From the NCBI GenBank assembly GCA_040381935.1, contig JBEIGJ010000012.1, positions 1-25,015 on the forward strand: a DNA stretch of 25,015 nucleotides, in the 5' to 3' direction. This document shows, piece by piece, positions 8,111-15,206 of the stretch. Position 1 is the stretch's first letter; every line of letters begins with the position of its first letter. Position numbers and translations under genes: made by a program. Under the pieces are notes generated by a model. That model was not told the origin of the DNA. It worked only from the letters and a program-made list of their open reading frames with translations, and searched no databases. The DNA comes from Casp-actino8 sp040381935 (lineage in GTDB: Bacteria > Actinomycetota > Acidimicrobiia > Acidimicrobiales > Ilumatobacteraceae).

Positions 8111-10378
8111 ATGACGACGGTTACTGCTGGCACTCCCATCGAATTAGTTGAGGCGGTTTACGCCACCTTGGCGGCAAATACGGCCCTGGGCCGCCAACGA
8201 CTCGGCCGACCACTCACCCTGGCGGAGAAAATCCTCATCAACCATCTCTCGGACCCAACCACCCAAGAACTGGTCCGCGGCGAAAGTTACGCCGACTTCC
8301 ATCCAGATCGTGTCGCCATGCAAGACGCCACCGCTCAGATGGCCCTCTTGCAGTTCATGACCGCCGGTCTGCCCACGACATCAGTACCGTCGACGGTGCA
8401 TTGCGACCACCTGATCTTGGCCAAAGTCGGAGCCAAAATCGACCTCGGTGTCGCACTCGACGACAACCGCGAAGTCTTTGATTTCTTGAAGACCGTCTCG
8501 GCGAAATACGGCATCGGCTTTTGGGGTCCCGGCAGCGGCATCATCCACCAAGTCGTTTTGGAGAACTACGCCTTTCCGGGCGGCATGATGATTGGCACCG
8601 ACAGTCACACTCCCAATGCCGGTGGTTTGGGCATGGTGGCCATTGGTGTGGGTGGAGCCGATGCCGTCGATGTGATGACAGGTTTCCCGTTCAACGTTCG
8701 CTGGCCCAAGGTCATCGGTGTCCGTCTCACTGGCACTCTGAGCGGATGGTCGTCCTCCAAAGATGTGATCTTGGAAGTGGCACGAGTTCTCACCGTCGAA
8801 GGCGGCACCGGAGCCATTGTGGAATATTTCGGCCCTGGCGCTGATTCCATCTCGGCCACGGGCAAAGCCACCATTTGCAATATGGGCGCTGAAATCGGCG
8901 CCACATGTTCAGTTTTTGGCTACGACCAGAACATGGCCGACTACCTCCGCGCCACTGGTCGTTCAGCCCTTGCCGCCGCTGCTGATCGCGTAGCGGCCGA
9001 TCTCCGTCCCGATGATGGCGCTCATTATGACCAAGTCATCGAGATTGATCTGGATTCCCTGAAGCCGCTCATCAATGGACCTCACTCTCCCGACCGTGCA
9101 CATCGCGTCGGAACCGCAGTGGGTGCTGCGGCCAAAGAAAACGAATGGCCCCTGGAAGTTTCGGCGGCATTGATTGGTTCGTGCACTAACTCCTCCTACG
9201 AAGACATCACTCGTGCCGCCTCTATCGCTCGCCAAGCCTCGGCTCACGGCCTCCGCTCCAAGACCGATCTTCTGATCAGCCCCGGTTCGGAACAAATTCG
9301 GGCCACGATTGAACGCGACGGCCTTCTTGCTGAACTGGAAGCGGTCGGCGCCACCGTGTTGGCCAATGCCTGTGGCCCCTGTATCGGTCAATGGGAACGC
9401 TCCAAAGAGGTCACCGATCGCGCCAATACCATCGTCAACTCTTTCAATCGCAACTTCCCCAAGCGCAACGATGGTTCAGCCAACACGTTGAGTTTCGTCA
9501 CATCGCCCGAAACAGTGATGGCTATCGCACTGGCTGGTCGGTTGGACTTCGATCCGACGGTGGACACCATTACCGCTCCTGACGGGTCAGAAGTGTCATT
9601 GAAGGCTCCGGTAGGTGAAGTGCTTCCTTCTCAGGGATACGACCCGGGCTCAAACACCTTCACCGCTCCCCCAGCCGATGGCTCCAATGTGACCGTGGCC
9701 GTGAGCCCCACGAGTGATCGCCTACAACTTCTGCAACCTTTCCCTGCCTGGGACGGCAAGGATTACCTCGGATTGCCAGTGCTGATGAAGGCCCAGGGCA
9801 AGTGCACGACCGACCATATTTCCGCAGCCGGCAAATGGCTCAAGTATCGCGGTCATCTCGAGAACATCTCGGGGAACTTGTTCATCGGTGCGGTGAATGC
9901 ATTTTCCGGAGCTGTCGGTGAGGGTAAAGACATCACCGATGGTGACGTGCGTTCGTATCCCGACATCGCCAAGCGCTACAGCGAAGCCGGCATCGCCTGG
10001 TGCGCCATCGGTGACCGAAACTATGGCGAAGGATCATCACGTGAACACGCGGCAATGGAACCGCGTTTTCGGGGTGGAGTGGTCATCTTCGCCCGATCCT
10101 TTGCCCGCATTCACGAGACCAATTTGAAAAAGCAGGGCCTGGTTCCCCTCACCTTTGCCAATCCGGCAACGTACGACCTGATCGGCGAGGATGATCGAAT
10201 CAACGTGCTGAACCTGCCTCCGGTTCCGGGTCGCAATGTTTCATGTCAGATCGTCAAGCCCGATGGCACAACTATCGACTTCGAAGGCGTTCATACCTTC
10301 AGCACTGAACAAGTCGCATGGTTCGAAGCAGGTTCGGCTCTCAATATCGTGCGTGCCAAGGTCGCTGGTGACCGCTGA
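8111..10378 (+). CDS. acn: Aconitate hydratase, mitochondrial-type
   Basis: A 755-residue aconitase that interconverts citrate and isocitrate in the TCA cycle using a [4Fe-4S] cluster. The three cluster ligands are visible: Cys358 in GSCTNSSYED, and Cys421 and Cys424 in ACGPCIGQW. These match the numbering known for the mitochondrial enzyme. Other hallmarks are IGTDSHTPNAGGLGM in the first half, and in the C-terminal swivel domain KCTTDHISAAG, NYGEGSSREHAA and FARIHETNLKKQG. Length and motif spacing fit the mitochondrial-type family, whereas the AcnA enzyme usual in actinobacteria is about 900 residues. It is divergent from gntR and shares its operator region. A nitroreductase gene overlaps its 3' end by 11 bases. 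Confidence 0.97.
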   Translation: MTTVTAGTPIELVEAVYATLAANTALGRQRLGRPLTLAEKILINHLSDPTTQELVRGESYADFHPDRVAMQDATAQMALLQFMTAGLPTTSVPSTVHCDHLILAKVGAKIDLGVALDDNREVFDFLKTVSAKYGIGFWGPGSGIIHQVVLENYAFPGGMMIGTDSHTPNAGGLGMVAIGVGGADAVDVMTGFPFNVRWPKVIGVRLTGTLSGWSSSKDVILEVARVLTVEGGTGAIVEYFGPGADSISATGKATICNMGAEIGATCSVFGYDQNMADYLRATGRSALAAAADRVAADLRPDDGAHYDQVIEIDLDSLKPLINGPHSPDRAHRVGTAVGAAAKENEWPLEVSAALIGSCTNSSYEDITRAASIARQASAHGLRSKTDLLISPGSEQIRATIERDGLLAELEAVGATVLANACGPCIGQWERSKEVTDRANTIVNSFNRNFPKRNDGSANTLSFVTSPETVMAIALAGRLDFDPTVDTITAPDGSEVSLKAPVGEVLPSQGYDPGSNTFTAPPADGSNVTVAVSPTSDRLQLLQPFPAWDGKDYLGLPVLMKAQGKCTTDHISAAGKWLKYRGHLENISGNLFIGAVNAFSGAVGEGKDITDGDVRSYPDIAKRYSEAGIAWCAIGDRNYGEGSSREHAAMEPRFRGGVVIFARSFARIHETNLKKQGLVPLTFANPATYDLIGEDDRINVLNLPPVPGRNVSCQIVKPDGTTIDFEGVHTFSTEQVAWFEAGSALNIVRAKVAGDR

Positions 10379-11078
10379 CTTACCACTGATCACGACGATT
10401 CGCACCACCGGTGCAGTTCGGGGATTTACCACCGAGGTTGTTAGCGCCGAAACTCTCCGAGCAATTCTTGATGACGCCCGTTTCGCTCCTAGCGGCGGCA
10501 ATCGTCAACCATGGCGGGTGGCAGTTATCGAGGATGTCAGCATTCGCCATCGTCTCGGTCAGGCGATGCGTCCGGTATGGGATGAATACGTTGCCGTTGG
10601 AGCCACCGGGCGCACACCCTTCAGCGTTGTTGCTCCTGGTGCCTCGACCTTGACCACTCCAGCACTTGGCAACGCCCCCAATGATCTCCTGGACCACATC
10701 GCCGACATTCCCGTGATCGTGGCCGTCGCTGCTGACCTTTCCCGCATCGCCATGATGGACAAGGACTTGCCGCGACCCACCGTGACTGGAGGGGCCTCGA
10801 TCTACCCATTTTGTTGGAACCTGCTGTTGGCCGCGCGCGCCCGAGGCTTGGGTGGAGTCATGACCACCTTTGCGTCTCGTGCCGAGTCCATCACCGGACC
10901 TTTGCTCCACTTACCCGCCGACCATGCGTTGGCTGCCGTTCTCTTCCTCGGCTATCCGATTTTTCAGCCCACGCGTTTGAAGCGACATCCGGTGGAATCC
11001 TTCACCACCATCGATTACTTCGATGGAGCGCCCTTCGACCTGGGAACAACAGTGGTCGAACCCGGATCGATGGCGTGA
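10368..11078 (+). CDS. Nitroreductase-family FMN oxidoreductase
   Basis: A 236-residue nitroreductase-fold protein, expected to bind FMN and reduce a substrate with NAD(P)H. The N-terminal flavin-contact segment ARFAPSGGNRQPWRV (38-52) is diagnostic, and GGASIYPFCWNLLLAARARGLG-type sequence near residue 150 fits the dimer-interface helix. The GTG at 10368 is preferred as start because it lies inside the end of acn (overlap 11 bases, AAGG a few bases upstream) and gives the normal N-terminus. The frame is open further upstream, but that part encodes only the shadow of acn. It is translationally coupled to aconitase. The substrate is unknown; this family also includes enzymes acting on quinones and coenzyme-like compounds. 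Confidence 0.85.
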   Translation: MTADLPLITTIRTTGAVRGFTTEVVSAETLRAILDDARFAPSGGNRQPWRVAVIEDVSIRHRLGQAMRPVWDEYVAVGATGRTPFSVVAPGASTLTTPALGNAPNDLLDHIADIPVIVAVAADLSRIAMMDKDLPRPTVTGGASIYPFCWNLLLAARARGLGGVMTTFASRAESITGPLLHLPADHALAAVLFLGYPIFQPTRLKRHPVESFTTIDYFDGAPFDLGTTVVEPGSMA

Positions 11079-11094
11079 GTCAATCACGTCTCAA

Positions 11095-12561
11095 TCAGTC
11101 GGTCCCGGGACGACGCTCCACTTCTTTGTCCGGATCGCCCCGGTAGCCCGAGGGGTAACTCAGACGCAACTCTTCTTCGGTGGGGGTCCGCTGACGACGC
11201 GCTTCATCAGGAAGTAGCGCAGTGATGGCCGACATGATGCGTTCGGTATTGGTATCTGGCCCCACATCGGTCAACGCAAACGACTCACCTACGCGAACGC
11301 GGATCATCGGTGGATGAGTGATGTTCAAGACATTGGGGAGTCGTGACGCTCGCGGCCACACCTTTTCTGTGCCCCACAGACCAATGGGCACAATGGGCAC
11401 GTTGGCCACCGTCGCAAGACGCGCTGCTCCCCAACGACCTTTGAGTAGCGGATCGAAAAAAGCCGGGCCGCGCGGGATCGTTCCTTCAGGCATGATGGCC
11501 ACCAATTCACCAGCCGCAAGAGCATCTCGTGCTGCCATCAAGGGTTCATCACTTCCCGTGCCGCGATCGACGCGAATACCACCCAAAGCCGTCGCCAGTT
11601 GTCCAACGATGGGGGCATCGAAGACTTCTTTCTTACCCAAGAATCGCACCGGTCGACCTGATCGAGCCACAGTCACCGCAATGGCGAAAACATCGAAGTA
11701 CGAACGATGATTACCGCACAAAATGGCTGGACCGTCGGTAGGGATGTTTTCAATACCATCGATATCGAAATTGGCGAAAGGGATGAAAGCAGGGCGGGCC
11801 AACTGCAATAGGAGCTGCTGCAATTCGAGATTGACAATCGGAACTTTGGCCACCCCGAGCGGAACATCGAAATGCATCACCGGCCATCGGCGGGCCGCTG
11901 CGACCAAAGCCAAACGTGGATCGGGATTGACCGCCACTGGATTGCCCACCGCACTGAGCAACGGTGCATCGAACACGCTGTCCGAATAGGCATAGCTGTC
12001 TGCGAGATCAACATTGTTTTCAGCCGACCAATCACGAACTGCGGTGAGCTTGCCCGAGCTCCAGACGAAAGGCCCATCGAGACGACCGCTGTACGTGCCA
12101 TCATCGTTCACGCCAAAGCGCGTCGCTACAACGTCGTCGAACCCGAGTAAGTCCGCCAGTGGTTTGGCCAGATCATGAGGCGTCGTCGTGGCCATGACCA
12201 ACAGTCGTCCAGCCTGTCGATGTTCTTCGATCACGGCGCGCGCAAAGGGTGGCACCATCTCGAACAATGTCGGCGCCACCGAACGCGCCATCTTTCTCAC
12301 AGCACTGCGCTTTTGCCCTTTGGCCAAGGACGCTGCTTGGCGAGCAATCAGCATCGATGGAAGCGTTTCGCCGATGCGGTTGAAGATTTCGAAAAGGGCC
12401 TTTTCTCCCGGAACGCTTCTGTCGGTCAAACCAGCGCGCCGCATACCTTCAGAAAAGACCGGCCCTGATGCGCCAATCAAGAGGGTGCGATCAAGATCGA
12501 AAAAGGCCGCGGCGCGCGGCGCTCGTGAAGACTTCTTCTTGCCACCTCGCGACTGCTCCAT
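11095..12561 (-). CDS. HAD-superfamily phosphatase fused to PlsC-type lysophospholipid acyltransferase
   Basis: A 488-residue two-domain protein. Residues 16-225 are a HAD-IB hydrolase of the phosphoserine-phosphatase type: motif I FFDLDRT with Asp22 and Asp24, a small helical cap, and motif IV YSDSVFDAPLL. The second domain (about 265-460) is 1-acylglycerol-3-phosphate acyltransferase: NHRSYFD with His285 and Asp290 (NHX4D box), FLGKKE, and PEGTIPRG as the third motif. It should form phosphatidic acid or a related lipid at the membrane and remove a phosphate, both steps in glycerolipid synthesis. The order of action is not shown. The ATG at 12561 (MEQSRGGKKK) is preferred over in-frame codons to 12684, because those lie inside the 6C-like RNA. 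The gap to the convergent nitroreductase is 16 bp. Confidence 0.9.
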   Translation of the reverse strand: MEQSRGGKKKSSRAPRAAAFFDLDRTLLIGASGPVFSEGMRRAGLTDRSVPGEKALFEIFNRIGETLPSMLIARQAASLAKGQKRSAVRKMARSVAPTLFEMVPPFARAVIEEHRQAGRLLVMATTTPHDLAKPLADLLGFDDVVATRFGVNDDGTYSGRLDGPFVWSSGKLTAVRDWSAENNVDLADSYAYSDSVFDAPLLSAVGNPVAVNPDPRLALVAAARRWPVMHFDVPLGVAKVPIVNLELQQLLLQLARPAFIPFANFDIDGIENIPTDGPAILCGNHRSYFDVFAIAVTVARSGRPVRFLGKKEVFDAPIVGQLATALGGIRVDRGTGSDEPLMAARDALAAGELVAIMPEGTIPRGPAFFDPLLKGRWGAARLATVANVPIVPIGLWGTEKVWPRASRLPNVLNITHPPMIRVRVGESFALTDVGPDTNTERIMSAITALLPDEARRQRTPTEEELRLSYPSGYRGDPDKEVERRPGTD

Positions 12562-12584
12562 AGCCCTTACCGTAACCCCGAAAC

Positions 12585-12664
12585 GGGAAAGGTCCCGCTT
12601 GGGGGAAGCGGGACCTCTCAACCACGATCCCGGCGGAGGGGGGTCCGCCATAAGGGGATCTTGT
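12585..12664 (-). ncRNA. 6C-like small RNA (two C-loop hairpins)
   Basis: On the minus strand two strong hairpins follow each other. The first has an outer stem GATCCC/GGGATC (12655-12660 with 12626-12631), a one-sided CTTAT bulge, and an inner stem GGCGGA/TCCGCC (12644-12649 with 12632-12637) closing a loop of exactly six C. The second is a perfect 11-bp stem, AGGTCCCGCTT/AAGCGGGACCT (12606-12616 with 12590-12600), with a five-C loop, followed by TTCCCGTTTC, a weak terminator tail. Two adjacent hairpins with runs of C in the loops define the actinobacterial 6C RNA. The ends are approximate. It lies in the 205-bp divergent gap before the HAD-PlsC gene, where neither flanking gene needs a terminator, so it is either a free small RNA or part of that gene's leader. 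Confidence 0.75.
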
Positions 12665-12666
12665 CG

Positions 12667-12687
12667 TGTGTGTTTGGAAAACACACA
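12667..12687. promoter_or_regulatory. Perfect 9-bp inverted repeat upstream of the 6C-like RNA
   Basis: TGTGTGTTT, a three-base spacer, AAACACACA. It lies six bases upstream of the first 6C hairpin on the minus strand, where the core promoter of that RNA would be expected. It could be a protein-binding operator or a third hairpin of the same transcript. Sequence alone does not decide. Confidence 0.5.
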
Positions 12688-12727
12688 GCGATTGCATTCA
12701 TGAGTGTGCCAGGATTTCTCCTACCAT

Positions 12728-12752
12728 TCAAGTAGATAAAGGCGATACTTGA
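12728..12752. promoter_or_regulatory. Inverted repeat before the LysR gene (probable autoregulatory site)
   Basis: TCAAGTA-N11-TACTTGA, perfect 7-bp arms, ending 14 bases before the ATG at 12767. LysR-type regulators usually bind a dyad with about 11 bases between arms near their own start. A weak -10-like TATCTT (12753-12758) follows at once, so the mRNA is probably leaderless. Confidence 0.55.
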
Positions 12753-12766
12753 TATCTTTTTTTCAG

Positions 12767-13705
12767 ATGGATATCCGACAGATCTCGTCACTTCTTGCCA
12801 TTGCGGACCACGGCTCATTTTCCGCTGCCGCCCGAGCCTTGTACACGGTGCAATCCAATGTCTCGGCCCATATCGCCCGTTTGGAAAGTGAACTCGGAAC
12901 CACTCTGGTCGACCGAAACAATGGCACTCTCACCGATGAAGGGGTCCTGGTGGCCGAACATGGTCGCCGCATCATGCGGGAGTTGGACGACATCAGCACC
13001 GATATCGCCGCCTTGCGCAACGTCGTTGCCGGAGAAGTCCGCCTCGGGGTCATTGGCACCACTGGAAGATGGCTCATGCCCCAGTTCCTCACGCAACTCC
13101 AGTTGGCGTACCCCGATGTGCGGCCAGTTATCTCCGAGGGGGGAACGTCGAGTCTCATTCCACGACTCTTGGCCGGATCCCTCGATGCGGGAATCTTGCA
13201 CCTTCCCGTCGAGGAAGCCGAACTACGAGTGGAACCGCTTTTTGCCGAAGATTTGGTACTTCTCGTCCATGCCCGCCACCCTTGGTACCAAGCCGGCGAG
13301 TTACCTCTCACCGCCTTGGGTGATCACCCGTTACTCCTACCCCCGCCATCGGCGGCCTTACGGCGGATCATCAACCGAGCGGCCGATGAGCATCACGTGA
13401 CCTTGCGCATCCAGGCCGAAATCGACGGGGTGCGACTGATGGCATCTTTGGCCTTTGAAGGATTCGGGGCCGCGATCGTGCCGGCCACCGCCGTTCCGGT
13501 CTGGCTCACCGGCAGTTTTTCCACGGTTGCTGTACCCGAACTGCCCCGGCGCGTGGTGGGCTGGGTGCAACGACGTCGACCAGGCCCTGCAGTGGCTACG
13601 CGGGCTGCATTGGACATCGCACGCAGCGTGATTCAACGCCGAGAGGGCCGCCAACCCGGTCTCCATGTCGGAACGGACATCATCACTGCATCTTCCCCTG
13701 GTTGA
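12767..13705 (+). CDS. LysR-family transcriptional regulator
   Basis: A 312-residue LysR-type regulator. The N-terminal winged helix starts MDIRQISSLLAIADHGSFSA, with AARALYTVQSNVSAHIARLE (21-40) as helix-turn-helix, then a linker helix to about residue 85. From GEVRLGVIGTTGRW onward it is a periplasmic-binding-protein-like effector domain of two subdomains. The start at 12767 is chosen over an in-frame ATG at 12749 because family members begin MDIRQ-like and the upstream copy lies in the putative binding site. It is followed 42 bp downstream by the carboxyltransferase gene on the same strand, a possible target. The ligand is unknown. The last 20 residues past the effector domain are poorly structured. 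Confidence 0.92.
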   Translation: MDIRQISSLLAIADHGSFSAAARALYTVQSNVSAHIARLESELGTTLVDRNNGTLTDEGVLVAEHGRRIMRELDDISTDIAALRNVVAGEVRLGVIGTTGRWLMPQFLTQLQLAYPDVRPVISEGGTSSLIPRLLAGSLDAGILHLPVEEAELRVEPLFAEDLVLLVHARHPWYQAGELPLTALGDHPLLLPPPSAALRRIINRAADEHHVTLRIQAEIDGVRLMASLAFEGFGAAIVPATAVPVWLTGSFSTVAVPELPRRVVGWVQRRRPGPAVATRAALDIARSVIQRREGRQPGLHVGTDIITASSPG

Positions 13706-13733
13706 CCGTTTCAAAGCGGAGCACGACACCAGG

Positions 13734-13739
13734 CATACT
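13734..13739 (+). promoter_or_regulatory. Possible -10 element of the carboxyltransferase gene
   Basis: CATACT, eight bases before the GTG at 13748. There is no Shine-Dalgarno sequence in the 42-bp gap after the LysR gene, so a leaderless message is plausible. No correctly spaced -35 is seen. Confidence 0.3.
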
Positions 13740-13747
13740 GTGTCATC

Positions 13748-15091
13748 GTGTCGAATGTCTCATTGCAGGCCCGCGTCCCCGGCGTTGCCGATGTCGCAGT
13801 GCGTGATCTCCACGGGCGGCGCGTCGTCTGGCTCGAAGTCAACGGAGAAACACATCGGGGTGCTCTGACCTCGGAAGCCTCATCGCTGATGGAGACCGCG
13901 GCCCGCGTCGCATTCGATGCCCGAGTCCCCTTCGTGGCAGTCATGGCATCATCAGGGGCCGATATTCGTGAAGGTTTTTCTGCGCTCCACGGGTGGGGTC
14001 GTGCCGCCAAAGCCCTCACCAACTGCTCCGGTTTTGTCCCCACCATCATCATCGTGGACGGTCCAGCGGTCTCCGGACCAGCGCTGTTTTTAGGAATCGT
14101 CGACCACGTCATCATGACTGAATCGGCGTATGCCTTCGTCTCTGGTCCAACGATGGTCGCCGAGTTCACCGGCGTCGACATCGATAATGAAGAGCTGGGC
14201 GGAGCGGGTAGCCACGCTCGTTTTTCGGGAGCGGCGACGACAGTCGTCAAAGATGTGGCAGCCGCCATCCAATTCGCCGAAAACTTACTCTCGTATTTCC
14301 CCGATCACCTCGATGCCGAGCCCCCCTTGTGGGCAACCGACGATGATCCGCTCCGACCCACCCCGGAGGCTGGCGCACTGATCCCAACGACGTCGTCGGG
14401 CGGTTATGACGTTCGTCAGGTCATCGCCTCGCTATGCGACGACGGCGACTACGTGGAACTGAAACCCCATTGGGCCGCCAATCTGGTGACCGCCCTTGCC
14501 ACCTTCGGTGGCCGTCCCGTGGGCATTGTGGCCAATCAGCCAGTCGTTCTCGCCGGCACCCTAGATATCCCCGCTTCCCAAAAAGGAGCGCGCTTCGTCT
14601 CTTTTTGCGACGCTTTCAATATCCCCCTACTGACTTTGGTCGATACTCCGGGCTTTTATCCCGGCAAGGACTTGGAGTGGCGGGGCATGATTCGACATGG
14701 CGCCCAACTGGTCTTCGCCTATGGACGCGCCTCGGTGCCACGGATCTGTGTCATTTTGCGCAAGAGCTACGGAGGGGCCTACATCGTCATGGATTCCAAG
14801 AAGATGGGCAACGATCTCTGTTTGGCCTGGCCTTGGGCCGAACTTGCGGTGATGGGTGCTGGACAAGCCGCAGCCATCTTGCAGAGACGTGCCACACCCG
14901 ACCAACGCGCCGCTTTCGAAGCCGACTATGCCGAACGGCTCCTGAATCCCTATATCGGAGCCGAACGGGGATTTGTCGACGCGGTCATTGATCCCGCCCA
15001 CACTCGGACGGTGATCTGTTCGGCCCTCACAAGCCTGGTTGACAAACGCGAGACATTTCCCGGTCGCAAACACGACAACATGCCTCTTTGA
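13748..15091 (+). CDS. Acyl-CoA carboxylase carboxyltransferase subunit, N-terminally short and diverged
   Basis: A 447-residue carboxyltransferase of the PccB/AccD type, which moves CO2 from carboxybiotin to an acyl-CoA. The C-terminal half is well kept: LVDTPGFYPGKDLE, RKSYGGAYIVMDSKKMGND and LAWPWAELAVMGAGQAA. The isoleucine in YGGAYIVM sits where the residue reported to set acyl-chain preference lies in Streptomyces PccB/AccB, and Ile was linked there to accepting acetyl-CoA. The N-terminal half is unusual: about 80 residues shorter than PccB, and the glycine pairs of the oxyanion segments appear changed (SSGADIREG and GPAVSGPALF instead of GGA and AGGA). No biotin carboxylase or carrier gene is nearby. 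The start is GTG at 13748. Carboxylase or decarboxylase activity should be treated as unproven. Confidence 0.8.
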   Translation: MSNVSLQARVPGVADVAVRDLHGRRVVWLEVNGETHRGALTSEASSLMETAARVAFDARVPFVAVMASSGADIREGFSALHGWGRAAKALTNCSGFVPTIIIVDGPAVSGPALFLGIVDHVIMTESAYAFVSGPTMVAEFTGVDIDNEELGGAGSHARFSGAATTVVKDVAAAIQFAENLLSYFPDHLDAEPPLWATDDDPLRPTPEAGALIPTTSSGGYDVRQVIASLCDDGDYVELKPHWAANLVTALATFGGRPVGIVANQPVVLAGTLDIPASQKGARFVSFCDAFNIPLLTLVDTPGFYPGKDLEWRGMIRHGAQLVFAYGRASVPRICVILRKSYGGAYIVMDSKKMGNDLCLAWPWAELAVMGAGQAAAILQRRATPDQRAAFEADYAERLLNPYIGAERGFVDAVIDPAHTRTVICSALTSLVDKRETFPGRKHDNMPL

Positions 15092-15139
15092 GACGCATGA
15101 ATACAGGGTTCGTGCCCGGTGTTGATTATCCTGCTCAAC

Positions 15140-15183
15140 GGAGGAGAAAGCCTCCAAAGAAGAGAACAACCCGAACAACGGGT
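15140..15183 (+). promoter_or_regulatory. Two small hairpins in the gltA leader
   Basis: GGAGG-AGAAAG-CCTCC (15140-15155) and ACCCG-AACAA-CGGGT (15169-15183), each a 5-bp perfect stem, lie in the 115-bp gap before gltA. The ribosome binding site AAAGGGGA (about 15191-15198) follows directly. No T-tract, so they are not terminators. They may be chance. Confidence 0.3.
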
Positions 15184-15206
15184 GTGACATAAAGGGGACG
15201 ATCACG

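Noticed and set aside
12590..12616. Strong 11-bp hairpin read as an ordinary gene terminator
   Set aside because: It lies between two divergent gene starts, so no coding gene ends there, and it is paired with a second C-loop hairpin, which fits a small RNA better.
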